Positions 13,356 to 21,447 of a stretch of DNA of 22,429 nucleotides are shown piece after piece. Below the pieces are notes generated by a model. It was given only the letters and a program-made list of their open reading frames with translations. It was not told the origin of the DNA and did no database searches. Positions within the stretch are counted from its first letter, which is position 1, and each line of letters begins with the position of its first letter. Source of the DNA: an uncultured bacterium (lineage in GTDB: Bacteria > Cyanobacteriota > Vampirovibrionia > Gastranaerophilales > Gastranaerophilaceae); contig URXH01000024.1 of NCBI GenBank assembly GCA_900551675.1, positions 1-22,429 of the forward strand, read 5' to 3'. Position numbers and translations under genes: made by a program.

Positions 13356-14411
13356 TTATTCCGAGTATTTATTTTGAATAATTTTATTATACTCAGCTTC
13401 AGACATAAAGTGGTTTTGTAGTACGTATTCTTTTGATAATTTTTTCTCTCCGTTTATGAAAGCTTCTTTAAGTTCATTCATTTTTTTATTTGTTTTTTGA
13501 ATTTCACCGTCCCGCGTAATTCCCTGTTTTGCATCCTCTATCAGAGATTTAAGTCCGTATTCCGATATTCCGTTTGCATTAATTGTATCGCCTGAATTTG
13601 GATTTTTAACTTTTTTGCCGGAAACCTGTGTGTTATATTCATTTTGTGCAACATTGAGTTCCTGCTGTTCCTGTTCAGTGTAAAATCTGTTTATTATTGC
13701 AGTCATTGTATCGCCGTCATGAACTGTGGCTTTAATGTTATATTTTATGTTGCCGTTTTCATCTGTGTATGCACTTTCAATGCGTTTTTTTACATAATCC
13801 TGAGAGGAAGAATCGAGTTTTTTAAATTCTTCCATATTATTTAAAAGTTCATCCAGAGTTTTTGGCTTGTTGTCTACAGATTCTTCTACAGGTTCTGTTT
13901 TTTCGGTTTTATCTACCGGTTTAGCTTCTTCAACTTTTTCAGCTTCTGATGTTTCTTTTGCATTTTCCACTTTATTTTCTGTTTCTGTTTTTTCAGGTTT
14001 TTCAGCGCCTGTTGTTTTATTATCGCAGTCGCATCCTTGTTTTTTCATGTCCTCTACTTGTTTTTCAAGAGATTGAACTTCTTTTTCTATAACTTTTAGT
14101 CTTGAATTCAGTGAATCATTATTGCTGTAACCGCCATACATTCCGTATTGATTATATTGTCCGTATGCACCGAAACCGTTATAATTGTTATACATATACG
14201 GCATACTTGGCTGATTAAAGCTTCCGAATATATTTGAAAGAAGGTTCATACCTGCCATAACGCCAAATAATCCGTTAAATCCACCGCCGCAATGATGGTG
14301 AACAAATATTGGTCTGCCCATAGGTCTGAATCCGAAATTATTTATTATTACTTTGTTTGAACCGCCCCAGAATGTACGCGGTCCGCCAAGGAATCTGTAA
14401 AATGTTTCCAT
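13356..14411 (-). CDS. Glycine-rich protein with coiled coil, acidic linker and LysM-like motif (family member B)
   Basis: The 351-residue protein has four zones. Residues 1-98 are rich in Gly, Asn, Tyr and Phe, with HHHCGGG (38-44) and repeated YNxYG/YGxY units. Residues 100-125 form a coiled coil (LKVIEKEVQSLEKQVEDMKK), followed by CDCD. Residues 130-185 are a Glu/Lys/Thr-rich disordered linker. In the C-terminal part, VHDGDTMTAIINRFY (230-244) matches the LysM start of the protein at 9596-10168 (VQSGDTMESILIRFY) and may be a divergent LysM. No signal peptide is visible, although the composition is that of an envelope or appendage protein. CGGAG precedes the ATG. The promoter element is the same as for the other two family members. 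Function unknown. Confidence 0.75.
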   Translation of the reverse strand: METFYRFLGGPRTFWGGSNKVIINNFGFRPMGRPIFVHHHCGGGFNGLFGVMAGMNLLSNIFGSFNQPSMPYMYNNYNGFGAYGQYNQYGMYGGYSNNDSLNSRLKVIEKEVQSLEKQVEDMKKQGCDCDNKTTGAEKPEKTETENKVENAKETSEAEKVEEAKPVDKTEKTEPVEESVDNKPKTLDELLNNMEEFKKLDSSSQDYVKKRIESAYTDENGNIKYNIKATVHDGDTMTAIINRFYTEQEQQELNVAQNEYNTQVSGKKVKNPNSGDTINANGISEYGLKSLIEDAKQGITRDGEIQKTNKKMNELKEAFINGEKKLSKEYVLQNHFMSEAEYNKIIQNKYSE

Positions 14412-14441
14412 AATACTGCTCCGATTTTTATACTCTTAAAT

Positions 14442-14471
14442 ATATAAAGTATATATTTATTAAATAATTGC
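14442..14471 (-). promoter_or_regulatory. Shared AT-rich promoter element, copy B
   Basis: ATATAAAGTATATAT (14442-14456) is identical to copy A and also begins 30 nt before its ATG (14411). ATTGC (14467-14471) is at the same spacing as in copy A. The short stretch between it and the recG stop at 14511 shows no hairpin. Confidence 0.6.
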
Positions 14472-14510
14472 CATTTTTTTTAATTTTTCCGTTACAATTC
14501 TTAATAAAAT

Positions 14511-16889
14511 TTATATATCCAAACCGCTTGTTAGAGTTAAAGATGTTACTTCTTTTAATTTTGGAAAATCTTCAATGTTATGAGTTTTTACAAAGTCAAT
14601 TGCTTCATTGCGAGCCATTTCAAGAATTTTTGCATCGCGTACGATATCTGAAATAATCAGATCAGGCAGACCGCTTTGACGTGTGCCTAAAAATTCGCCC
14701 GGACCTCTCAACTGCAAATCCTTTTCTGCAATTACAAAACCGTCATTAGTTTGTGTCATGATATTTAAGCGTTCTTTTGTTTCTTGAGATTTTGTAGAGG
14801 TGTGAAGAATGCAGTATGATTGCAAATCACTTCTGCCGACACGGCCTCTTAATTGATGAAGTTGTGAAAGTCCGAAACGCTCAGCATTTTCAATAAGCAT
14901 TACTGTAGCTTTAGGCACGTCAACCCCGACTTCTACAACTGTTGTTGAAACAAGAATATCATATTTTTTATCTTTAAAATCTTTCATGACTTTATCTTTT
15001 TCGTCATTTTTCAGTTTGCCGTGCAATAATCCGATTTTAAACTGCGGGAATATTTCATTTTGAAGTCGTTCAGCTTCAATCGTTGCGGCTTTAGCCGACA
15101 AAGTTTCGCTTTCTTCTATGAGCGGGTAAACAACATAAGCCTGTCTGCCCGATTCAATTTCCTGTTTTATGAGTTCATAAACTCCTCTGTGTGATGTTAC
15201 AAGAGAAGTTTTAACAGGCTTTCTGCCTTTAGGAAGTTCATCAATTATCGTAAGATCAAGATCTCCATGTACGGTAAGCGCAAGCGTTCTCGGTATAGGT
15301 GTTGCGGTCATTGTTAAAATCTGCGGATTTTGAGATTTCTTCTTAAGAACATTTCTTTGCTTTACACCGAACCTGTGCTGTTCATCAACAACGATTGCAC
15401 CCAGATTATTGAAGTCTACCCCTTCCTGTATAAGTGCGTGAGTTCCTATGGCAATATTCATCTGTCCGTTTCTTAAATCAGTTCGGAATTTCTCTCTCTC
15501 TTTTTTACCCTGACTGCCTAAGAATAATCCGACACTTATCCCCATTGGAGTGAGCCATTGAAGAAGATTGTTGTAATGCTGCTGTGCAAGAATTTCTGTC
15601 GGTGCCATTAGCGCTCCCTGATAACCGTTTTCAACACCTGCAAGAAGCATAATTGCAGCTACAACTGTTTTCCCGCTTCCGACATCGCCCTGTAAAAGCC
15701 TTGCCATTGGAATATCTGAATTCAAATCATGTAATATTTCATTCACTGCACGCTTCTGCCCGCCAGTTAACTCAAACGGAAGATTGTCAATAAATTGTCT
15801 TACAAGCCCGTTTTCTTTAATTTTTAATGCAAGAGACGAATGGTTATGAGCATTTTGTTCTCTAAGGCGGACAAGTTTTAGTTGTATTAAGAAAAGTTCT
15901 TCGAAAATAAGAGAAAATCTTGATTGTTCCAAAAGCTCCATTGTTTCTGGAAAATGTATCTGTTCAACTGCTGTTTTCTTGTCTAATATTCCGTATTTTT
16001 CCCTGATAAAATCAGGAATAACATTTTCGATTTCATTTTTATATGTTTGAATTGCGTTATATATTGCACGTCTCAGAACTTTAATGCTAAGATCTTCGCA
16101 GACTGAATAAATCGGAACAATTCTTGCCAGATTTAGATTTGAATTTTTATCTTCAAGAAACTCACCTGTCATTATAGAATAATTTGGCTTATCAAATGTA
16201 AGTTTTCCATCGTAATTATTTCTTTTAACGCTGCCTGAAAGCATTATGCCTGCATTAGTAGGAAACTGAGCTTTTACGCGTTCCAGCATAAAGCGGTTTG
16301 ATTTCGCATGAAAAAAACTTAGATCAAGCCTTCCGCTTTCATCTGTTACTGCTACTTTGACAACTGCAAGATTGTTTTTTGTATTGAATGCCGAAACAGA
16401 TTTTATATAACCGAAAACTGTTGTGTTTTCACCTTCTTTTAAATCCCGGATTAAAGTCCTTGAAGAATAATCAATATGCTTTTTGGGAAAATACATTATC
16501 AAATCCTGAGCCGTATAAATCCCCAATTTATTTAGCTTATATGCAACTTTAGGGCCAACACCTTTTATATACATAACATCAGTTTCTTTTGCGGGTTTTA
16601 CCTTTTGTAAAGATGTTCTTTCTTCAGATTTAGGGTTTGTTTCGGATTTTAAAATTTTAATCAGTCTGTCGATACTTTTTCTGCGTTCGTTAATCCCTGC
16701 AAACGGATAATGTTCAAAAGTTTCTGCAAGGACAGCCCATTTAGGATTTTTTTTAGATAATTTGTAATATCTTTTTGCCTCGTTTTTTATAAAATTAGAA
16801 AACGACTGAGATTTACCATGGATATCAATATATTTATATTGAATTTCAATATCTATAGCTTTTTTTAATTGTTCGATGTTATCAATCAC
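14511..16889 (-). CDS. recG: ATP-dependent DNA helicase RecG
   Basis: The 792-residue protein contains the RecG wedge (OB fold, about 105-260) and two helicase lobes with Walker A GDVGSGKT (401-408), DEQHRFG (502-508) and TATPIPRTL (528-536). The C-terminal lobe has QLRGRVGRS and the GPGEFLGTRQSG hook typical of RecG. It remodels stalled forks and Holliday junctions in the cytoplasm. It is about 100 residues longer than E. coli RecG (693) because of an N-terminal helical extension (1-100), a trait known from cyanobacterial and plastid-type RecG. The start is a GTG that overlaps the upstream cyclase stop by 8 bp, so translation is probably coupled; no other start gives the extension. A GAGG motif lies about 13 nt upstream. 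Confidence 0.95.
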   Translation of the reverse strand: MIDNIEQLKKAIDIEIQYKYIDIHGKSQSFSNFIKNEAKRYYKLSKKNPKWAVLAETFEHYPFAGINERRKSIDRLIKILKSETNPKSEERTSLQKVKPAKETDVMYIKGVGPKVAYKLNKLGIYTAQDLIMYFPKKHIDYSSRTLIRDLKEGENTTVFGYIKSVSAFNTKNNLAVVKVAVTDESGRLDLSFFHAKSNRFMLERVKAQFPTNAGIMLSGSVKRNNYDGKLTFDKPNYSIMTGEFLEDKNSNLNLARIVPIYSVCEDLSIKVLRRAIYNAIQTYKNEIENVIPDFIREKYGILDKKTAVEQIHFPETMELLEQSRFSLIFEELFLIQLKLVRLREQNAHNHSSLALKIKENGLVRQFIDNLPFELTGGQKRAVNEILHDLNSDIPMARLLQGDVGSGKTVVAAIMLLAGVENGYQGALMAPTEILAQQHYNNLLQWLTPMGISVGLFLGSQGKKEREKFRTDLRNGQMNIAIGTHALIQEGVDFNNLGAIVVDEQHRFGVKQRNVLKKKSQNPQILTMTATPIPRTLALTVHGDLDLTIIDELPKGRKPVKTSLVTSHRGVYELIKQEIESGRQAYVVYPLIEESETLSAKAATIEAERLQNEIFPQFKIGLLHGKLKNDEKDKVMKDFKDKKYDILVSTTVVEVGVDVPKATVMLIENAERFGLSQLHQLRGRVGRSDLQSYCILHTSTKSQETKERLNIMTQTNDGFVIAEKDLQLRGPGEFLGTRQSGLPDLIISDIVRDAKILEMARNEAIDFVKTHNIEDFPKLKEVTSLTLTSGLDI

Positions 16890-18831
16890 TTATGCGTAAA
16901 ACCTCGTAAATATCCATCTTTTTCGCTTTTCCGCGTATAGTAACATCGGCTATTTTTATAACATCAACAATGTCGCTGACATAAGTATAAGTTGAACTGC
17001 TTATAAGAAGGTTGGTTTTGTAAACTTTATTGTAACTTTCAATACGGCTTGCAAGATTTACCGTATCACCAATTACTGTGTATTCAAGACGTTTTTCAGA
17101 ACCTATATTCCCGACAAATGCTTCTCCTGTGTTGATTCCTATTCCTATTTCAATTTTTGGTTTGCCTTCAAAAAGCCACTTATCTTGAAGCTGGTCAACT
17201 TTTTTGAGCATCGCGCAGGCGCATTTTACTGCATTTTGCGGGTGGTTTATATCCTGAATCGGTTCGCCGAATATTGCCATTACGGCATCGCCTATAAATT
17301 TATTTATTACTCCGTTATATTTGGTTATTATAGGCTCAATTTCCGAGAAATATTCGTTTAAAATAACAGATACTTCTTCAGCAGTCATTTTTTCACTCAT
17401 GCTTGTAAAGCCTCTTATATCCGCAAAGAGAACCGTAACTGTTGCTTTTTTCCCGCCGAGTTTAATATCATCTATATTCTGGACTACATTTTTCATAATA
17501 TCCTGCGAAAGATATTTTCCCATAGCGTTTTTTATTTTTTCTTTATTTCTGCCCTCCAGAATAAATCTGTATGAGTACCCGAAAATCATTGTGCTTAATT
17601 GAACAGCTATAGGAGTTATCACATAAGGTATTATGTTATTTTTAAAGCAGAATATGCACAAAATCAGGTATAAAACAGCAATGCCGATTAATATAATAAG
17701 CGATGGTATAAATGCGAAAAATCTTATTACCGCAAATGTAAGAATGCAAAGAAAAGCGATTACGGCAATATTTTGCCATAATGTAAATTTAACTAAAAAT
17801 TCATTATTCAAAAAGTTATCAAGAATTGTTGCCTGAATATCAACTCCCGGGTGTTTTAAAGATACCGATGTTACAAGGACATCCTCAACGCCGAGGGCAT
17901 TGGCTCCTACAAGAATAATTTTATTATTAAATTCTGCAGGGTTTATAAGCGGTTTTTTACCGTTTTTAAGAAGTCTGTTTGAATTTATAATATCAATTGC
18001 TGAATAGCTTTTATGCGATACGTCAGAATTCGGGAATTGTTTACAGAATTTTATATTGTGCTTTATATCTCCGTTCTTTTTAAATACCGGAATTTTAAGA
18101 CCCGTTTTATCTACAACAATATACTTGTTTGTAATTGTAATTTTATTGGTATTATTTGCAAGCATGTATGCTCTCAGAGCAATTGAGGGATAAAAGTTGT
18201 CATTGTAGCTTATTAAATCTGTAGATTCGCGCAAAACTCCGTCTACGGGATCCAGATTGAGATTTACGGAACCTGTGTATTTTTGAGCATCAAAGTATGC
18301 TTCAGGAAACATAGTTAAACTTTTATAGATACTGTATCTTGAATTATCCCTTGTTCTTTGATCGGTAATATCAATTGAAAATTTTTTGTGAAAATTTTCA
18401 TCATATAAACTGCCCTCGTCAGGATTTTTATAAGCTTGTCCCATTGCCATATATCCGCCTATAAAATTGTCAGATTTAGCGACAGTGTCAAAGAAAAATT
18501 GATCCGATGATGCAGGTCTTTCTTTATCGAGACTATTGAGTATAGAATCAAAAACAAGAACTTTTGCATTTGTATATTTGTTAAAATATTCAAATATTTC
18601 ACCATATAATGAACGCGCCCATGGCCATCTGTAGCTTTCAAGAGATTTGTTATCTATGATAATAAGCGATATGTCTTTAGAACCCTGCATTGTAGCGTTA
18701 GTCGAATTAATAATTGTGTCATATATAGGATTTTCCCAGAAGTTAACAGACACAAAAGCTATTATTATTACTAAAAAAACGTGAAGCAATACTGATTTAA
18801 AAAAGAATCCTTTATTTTTAAATATTTTCAT
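16882..18831 (-). CDS. CHASE2-domain class III adenylate cyclase
   Basis: The 649-residue protein has a first membrane helix (about 11-30) and an extracytoplasmic CHASE2 sensor domain (about 35-345, with SLIIIDNKSL, RWPWARSLYGEIFEYF and NKIILVGANALGVEDVLVTS). Three membrane helices follow (about 350-420), then a linker helix and a class III cyclase domain (about 462-645). Metal-binding Asp471 (FADIRGF) and Asp515 (FIGDAVMAIFGEP) are present, as are Lys511 and Thr585, which favour ATP over GTP, and the transition-state pair Asn592/Arg596 (VNLASR). It should make cAMP at the inner membrane in answer to an unknown outside signal. This architecture is frequent in Cyanobacteria. Its stop overlaps recG; GGGATAATTGG precedes the ATG. 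No cAMP receptor is in the window. Confidence 0.92.
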   Translation of the reverse strand: MKIFKNKGFFFKSVLLHVFLVIIIAFVSVNFWENPIYDTIINSTNATMQGSKDISLIIIDNKSLESYRWPWARSLYGEIFEYFNKYTNAKVLVFDSILNSLDKERPASSDQFFFDTVAKSDNFIGGYMAMGQAYKNPDEGSLYDENFHKKFSIDITDQRTRDNSRYSIYKSLTMFPEAYFDAQKYTGSVNLNLDPVDGVLRESTDLISYNDNFYPSIALRAYMLANNTNKITITNKYIVVDKTGLKIPVFKKNGDIKHNIKFCKQFPNSDVSHKSYSAIDIINSNRLLKNGKKPLINPAEFNNKIILVGANALGVEDVLVTSVSLKHPGVDIQATILDNFLNNEFLVKFTLWQNIAVIAFLCILTFAVIRFFAFIPSLIILIGIAVLYLILCIFCFKNNIIPYVITPIAVQLSTMIFGYSYRFILEGRNKEKIKNAMGKYLSQDIMKNVVQNIDDIKLGGKKATVTVLFADIRGFTSMSEKMTAEEVSVILNEYFSEIEPIITKYNGVINKFIGDAVMAIFGEPIQDINHPQNAVKCACAMLKKVDQLQDKWLFEGKPKIEIGIGINTGEAFVGNIGSEKRLEYTVIGDTVNLASRIESYNKVYKTNLLISSSTYTYVSDIVDVIKIADVTIRGKAKKMDIYEVLRISD

Positions 18832-18854
18832 TTTCCAATTATCCCTTTATTTTA

Positions 18855-18863
18855 TGATATAAT
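18855..18863 (+). promoter_or_regulatory. Extended -10 promoter of eda-kdgK-csaB
   Basis: TGATATAAT (18855-18863) is a perfect extended -10; no good -35 is seen, as is usual for this class. Transcription would begin near 18870, 17 nt before the eda ATG. It lies in the 55-bp gap shared with the divergent cyclase gene. Confidence 0.6.
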
Positions 18864-18886
18864 AAATTTCGAAAAAAGGATAGTTT

Positions 18887-19495
18887 ATGAAAGAAAATTT
18901 AATCAAACTTTTATCGGAAGAAAAAATCCTTCCAATACTCAGAAATAAAGATGCTGATGCAGTTATTGATTCTGCAAAAGCATTAATTGACGGCGGGATA
19001 AAAATTATCGAAATAAATATTGAAAATCCGTCTATTTATAGAGCTGTAGAAGAAATTTCTAAATATGCAACTGTATGTGCAGGCGGGATAATTACGTCAA
19101 TGCAGGCAGAAGCTGCAATATTATCAGGTGCAAAGATTTTATCTTCGCCGATTTTTTCAATGAATCTTGTAAAAATTTCAAAAGATAAAGAAATCCCTTT
19201 TATTGCGGGCACTTCTACTGCAAATGAAGCCTATAACGCCTGGAAAGCAAGAATTCCGCTTATTAAGATTTACCCGATTACTGCAATGGGCGGCGCCATG
19301 TACATTGAAGATCTTTTAAGACCCATGCCGTTTTTAAAAGTTCTGCCATTAGGTAATGTAAAATTAGATGAAATTCATACATATCTTGAAGCTGGAGCTT
19401 CTGTTGTAGGTATTGGCAGAGATTTTTACGACGGATTTTCTCTTAGTGAAATAACTTCACGCGCCAAACGTGTTATTAAAGAGTTGAAAGGTTAA
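18887..19495 (+). CDS. eda: KDPG aldolase family protein (2-keto-3-deoxy-6-phosphogluconate aldolase)
   Basis: The 202-residue TIM-barrel protein has the expected size. Arg19 lies in KILPILRN, Glu42 in IIEINIENPS, a glycine loop in CAGGIITSMQAE, and the Schiff-base Lys127 in LIKIYPITAMGG. Late loops are LPLGNVKLDEI and VVGIGRDF. The enzyme cleaves KDPG to pyruvate and glyceraldehyde-3-phosphate in the Entner-Doudoroff or uronate routes. In E. coli the second motif reads VTLRT, where the Arg helps bind phosphate; here it is INIEN, so the substrate phosphate may be held differently. AAAAGGA precedes the ATG. It is first in an operon with a PfkB kinase 2 bp downstream, which fits KDG to KDPG to pyruvate. 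No Edd is present. Confidence 0.85.
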   Translation: MKENLIKLLSEEKILPILRNKDADAVIDSAKALIDGGIKIIEINIENPSIYRAVEEISKYATVCAGGIITSMQAEAAILSGAKILSSPIFSMNLVKISKDKEIPFIAGTSTANEAYNAWKARIPLIKIYPITAMGGAMYIEDLLRPMPFLKVLPLGNVKLDEIHTYLEAGASVVGIGRDFYDGFSLSEITSRAKRVIKELKG

Positions 19496-19497
19496 TT

Positions 19498-20442
19498 ATG
19501 GATGAAAAGTTAGACATAATAACTATTGGTGAGTGTTTGATAGAACTGTCGACAAATGCAAAGATGTCTGATGCGGAATGCTTATATAAATATTACGGCG
19601 GTGATGCGCTTGCTGCTGCAATATCTGCTTTAAGAATGGGATCAAAAGTCGGATTTATAACACGTGTTGGCAATGATCCGTTTAAAGATTACCTGCTCGA
19701 TTCATGGCAAAGGGAAGGGCTTGATATTTCGCAGGTAAAACTTTCAGCAGAAGCTAACGGACTTTATGTTATTTCAAGGCCGTCAAAAGCAGATAAAGAA
19801 CTGGCAGTTTACAGAAAAAAAATTGCTCCTTCAAAATTGTCTGTTGACGATATCAATGAAAATTATATTAAAAATTCATCTGTTATCTACGCAACGGGTG
19901 TTACGCAGTCGCTTTCTCCTTCTGCCTCTGAAGCTGTTGAATATGCTTTTAAAATAGCAAAAGAAAACGGTATTAAAACAGCTTACGATCCGAATTATCA
20001 TTCAGCTTTAACAACTGTCGATGATGCAAAAGATGCTTTTTTCAGATTAGCCTCCAATATTGATATTCTTTTTATGAATACTAAATCAGATTCCACCAAT
20101 ATTCTGGAAATTGATTCTCAGGAAAATATTATAAAACGCCTCTGGGATATGGGTATTTCAACTGTTGTTTTAAAATCTGAGGAAAAATCCGGATATTTTA
20201 CCGGTTCTAACGGAAAAATAACTTTTACTGAATTTTATACAAACGAATGTGTTGATACAACCTGTTCCGGTGATGCTTTTAACGGCGGATTTTTGCATGC
20301 TGCAACTCACGGATTTAATGAGTTTGAAGCATCTAAATTTGCGTCTATTGTAGCAGGTATTCAAACCCAAAACATAGGTGCAATAAAATCAATCCCGCAT
20401 AAAGATGAAGTTTACTCAATTTACAGGGGATATGATGGTTAA
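19498..20442 (+). CDS. kdgK: PfkB-family sugar kinase, probable 2-keto-3-deoxygluconate kinase
   Basis: The 314-residue protein has the ribokinase/PfkB fold. An N-terminal IITIGECLIEL strand is followed by YYGGDALAAAISALRMG (first signature region), TRVGNDPFKDYL, and the second PfkB signature DTTCSGDAFNGGFL (253-266) with catalytic Asp259 and the anion-hole glycine. It phosphorylates a sugar or sugar acid with ATP in the cytoplasm. KDG kinase is inferred from the aldolase gene only 2 bp upstream, since kinase and KDPG aldolase act in sequence; fructokinase or ribokinase cannot be excluded. The ATG is served by AAAGG at the end of eda. The stop overlaps the start of csaB, so three genes form one transcript. 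Confidence 0.88.
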   Translation: MDEKLDIITIGECLIELSTNAKMSDAECLYKYYGGDALAAAISALRMGSKVGFITRVGNDPFKDYLLDSWQREGLDISQVKLSAEANGLYVISRPSKADKELAVYRKKIAPSKLSVDDINENYIKNSSVIYATGVTQSLSPSASEAVEYAFKIAKENGIKTAYDPNYHSALTTVDDAKDAFFRLASNIDILFMNTKSDSTNILEIDSQENIIKRLWDMGISTVVLKSEEKSGYFTGSNGKITFTEFYTNECVDTTCSGDAFNGGFLHAATHGFNEFEASKFASIVAGIQTQNIGAIKSIPHKDEVYSIYRGYDG

Positions 20443-21439
20443 AGTTGCAATTTCAGGCTATTACGGTTTTAAAAATTTCGGTGATGAAGCAATATTGGAT
20501 GTTCTGGTAAAACATCTGAAGAGTCTTGAGTGTAATGATATAACTGTTTTTTCATCGGATATAGACTACACAGCAGAAAAGTACAATGTTAATGCAGTAA
20601 AAAGATTTAATATTAAAAACGTATTAAAAGCTATAAAGAGCTGTGATGTTTTGATATCAGGAGGGGGCAGTCTTCTGCAAGATGTTACAAGTTTAAAAAG
20701 TCTTATTTATTATGCCTCGATAATTGCGCTCGGCCTGCTTTTTAACAAAAAAGTTATTATTTTTGCGCAGGGCATTGGGCCGCTGAAATCTTGTACGGCA
20801 AAATTTATTGTAAAAAATTTGTTGAAATATTGTTCTCTGGTTACCGTCAGAGACGAAAACAGTTTGAAGATTATGAAAGATTTCGGAATAAATGCAGAAC
20901 TTGTGTGCGATCCTATTTATTCTCTTCAAATAAGTAAGCAGGCTCCTGAAAATTCTGTTGGTGTTCAGCTCAGAGATTTTAAAACAATGAATATAAATCT
21001 TCTAAATAAGCTTGCTCAGTTAATTGTTAACAAATTTCCTGATAAAACTATTGAAATTTTTTCTTTGCAGAAATCTCAGGATTATGAGCTCTCAAAAAAT
21101 TTTGAGTCAATTTTGAAGTCATTTAACCCTGATTTAGATATAAAAATTATAGAAAACGATATTACATCAAAGATTTCAAAACTTGAATATCTTTTTGCGA
21201 TGAGATTTCATGCTGTTCTTGTCGCTTTAAAGTACGGAGTAAAAACATGTGCAATAAATTATGATGTAAAAGTTGAAAAATTGGCTTCTGATGCAAATAT
21301 CCCAATAATTTCTATGGATGCGCATGAAAATTTGGAAGAAATTTACTCTAAACTTCAAAAACTTGAACCTTCTGATTTGTCTCAGTTCGCAAATTCTAAA
21401 ATTTTTGATTGGTCTAAATTTGATGAATTAGTTATTTAA
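20435..21439 (+). CDS. csaB: Polysaccharide pyruvyl transferase family protein (CsaB-like)
   Basis: From 20435 the product is 334 residues. The start at 20435 (or the adjacent ATG at 20432) is preferred over 20405 because CAGGGG lies just upstream and homologous sequence begins at VKVAISGYYGFKNFGDEAIL. Family hallmarks are that GYYGFxNFGDE motif, ISGGGSLLQDVTSLKSLIYY, FAQGIGPL, VTVRDENS and the C-terminal MRFHAVLVALKYGVK. CsaB proteins move pyruvate from PEP onto cell-wall polysaccharide, creating anchors for SLH-domain surface proteins; they are common in Firmicutes and Cyanobacteria. The gene overlaps kdgK by 8 bp. Coupling to a pyruvate-forming pathway is suggestive but the shared operon may be coincidental. 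It ends 8 bp from the convergent EF-hand gene. Confidence 0.88.
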   Translation: MVKVAISGYYGFKNFGDEAILDVLVKHLKSLECNDITVFSSDIDYTAEKYNVNAVKRFNIKNVLKAIKSCDVLISGGGSLLQDVTSLKSLIYYASIIALGLLFNKKVIIFAQGIGPLKSCTAKFIVKNLLKYCSLVTVRDENSLKIMKDFGINAELVCDPIYSLQISKQAPENSVGVQLRDFKTMNINLLNKLAQLIVNKFPDKTIEIFSLQKSQDYELSKNFESILKSFNPDLDIKIIENDITSKISKLEYLFAMRFHAVLVALKYGVKTCAINYDVKVEKLASDANIPIISMDAHENLEEIYSKLQKLEPSDLSQFANSKIFDWSKFDELVI

Positions 21440-21447
21440 AAAATGAA

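Noticed and set aside
20405..20434. Upstream ATG for the pyruvyl transferase
   Set aside because: It lies deep within kdgK without a ribosome site, and family similarity begins at the ATG at 20435.
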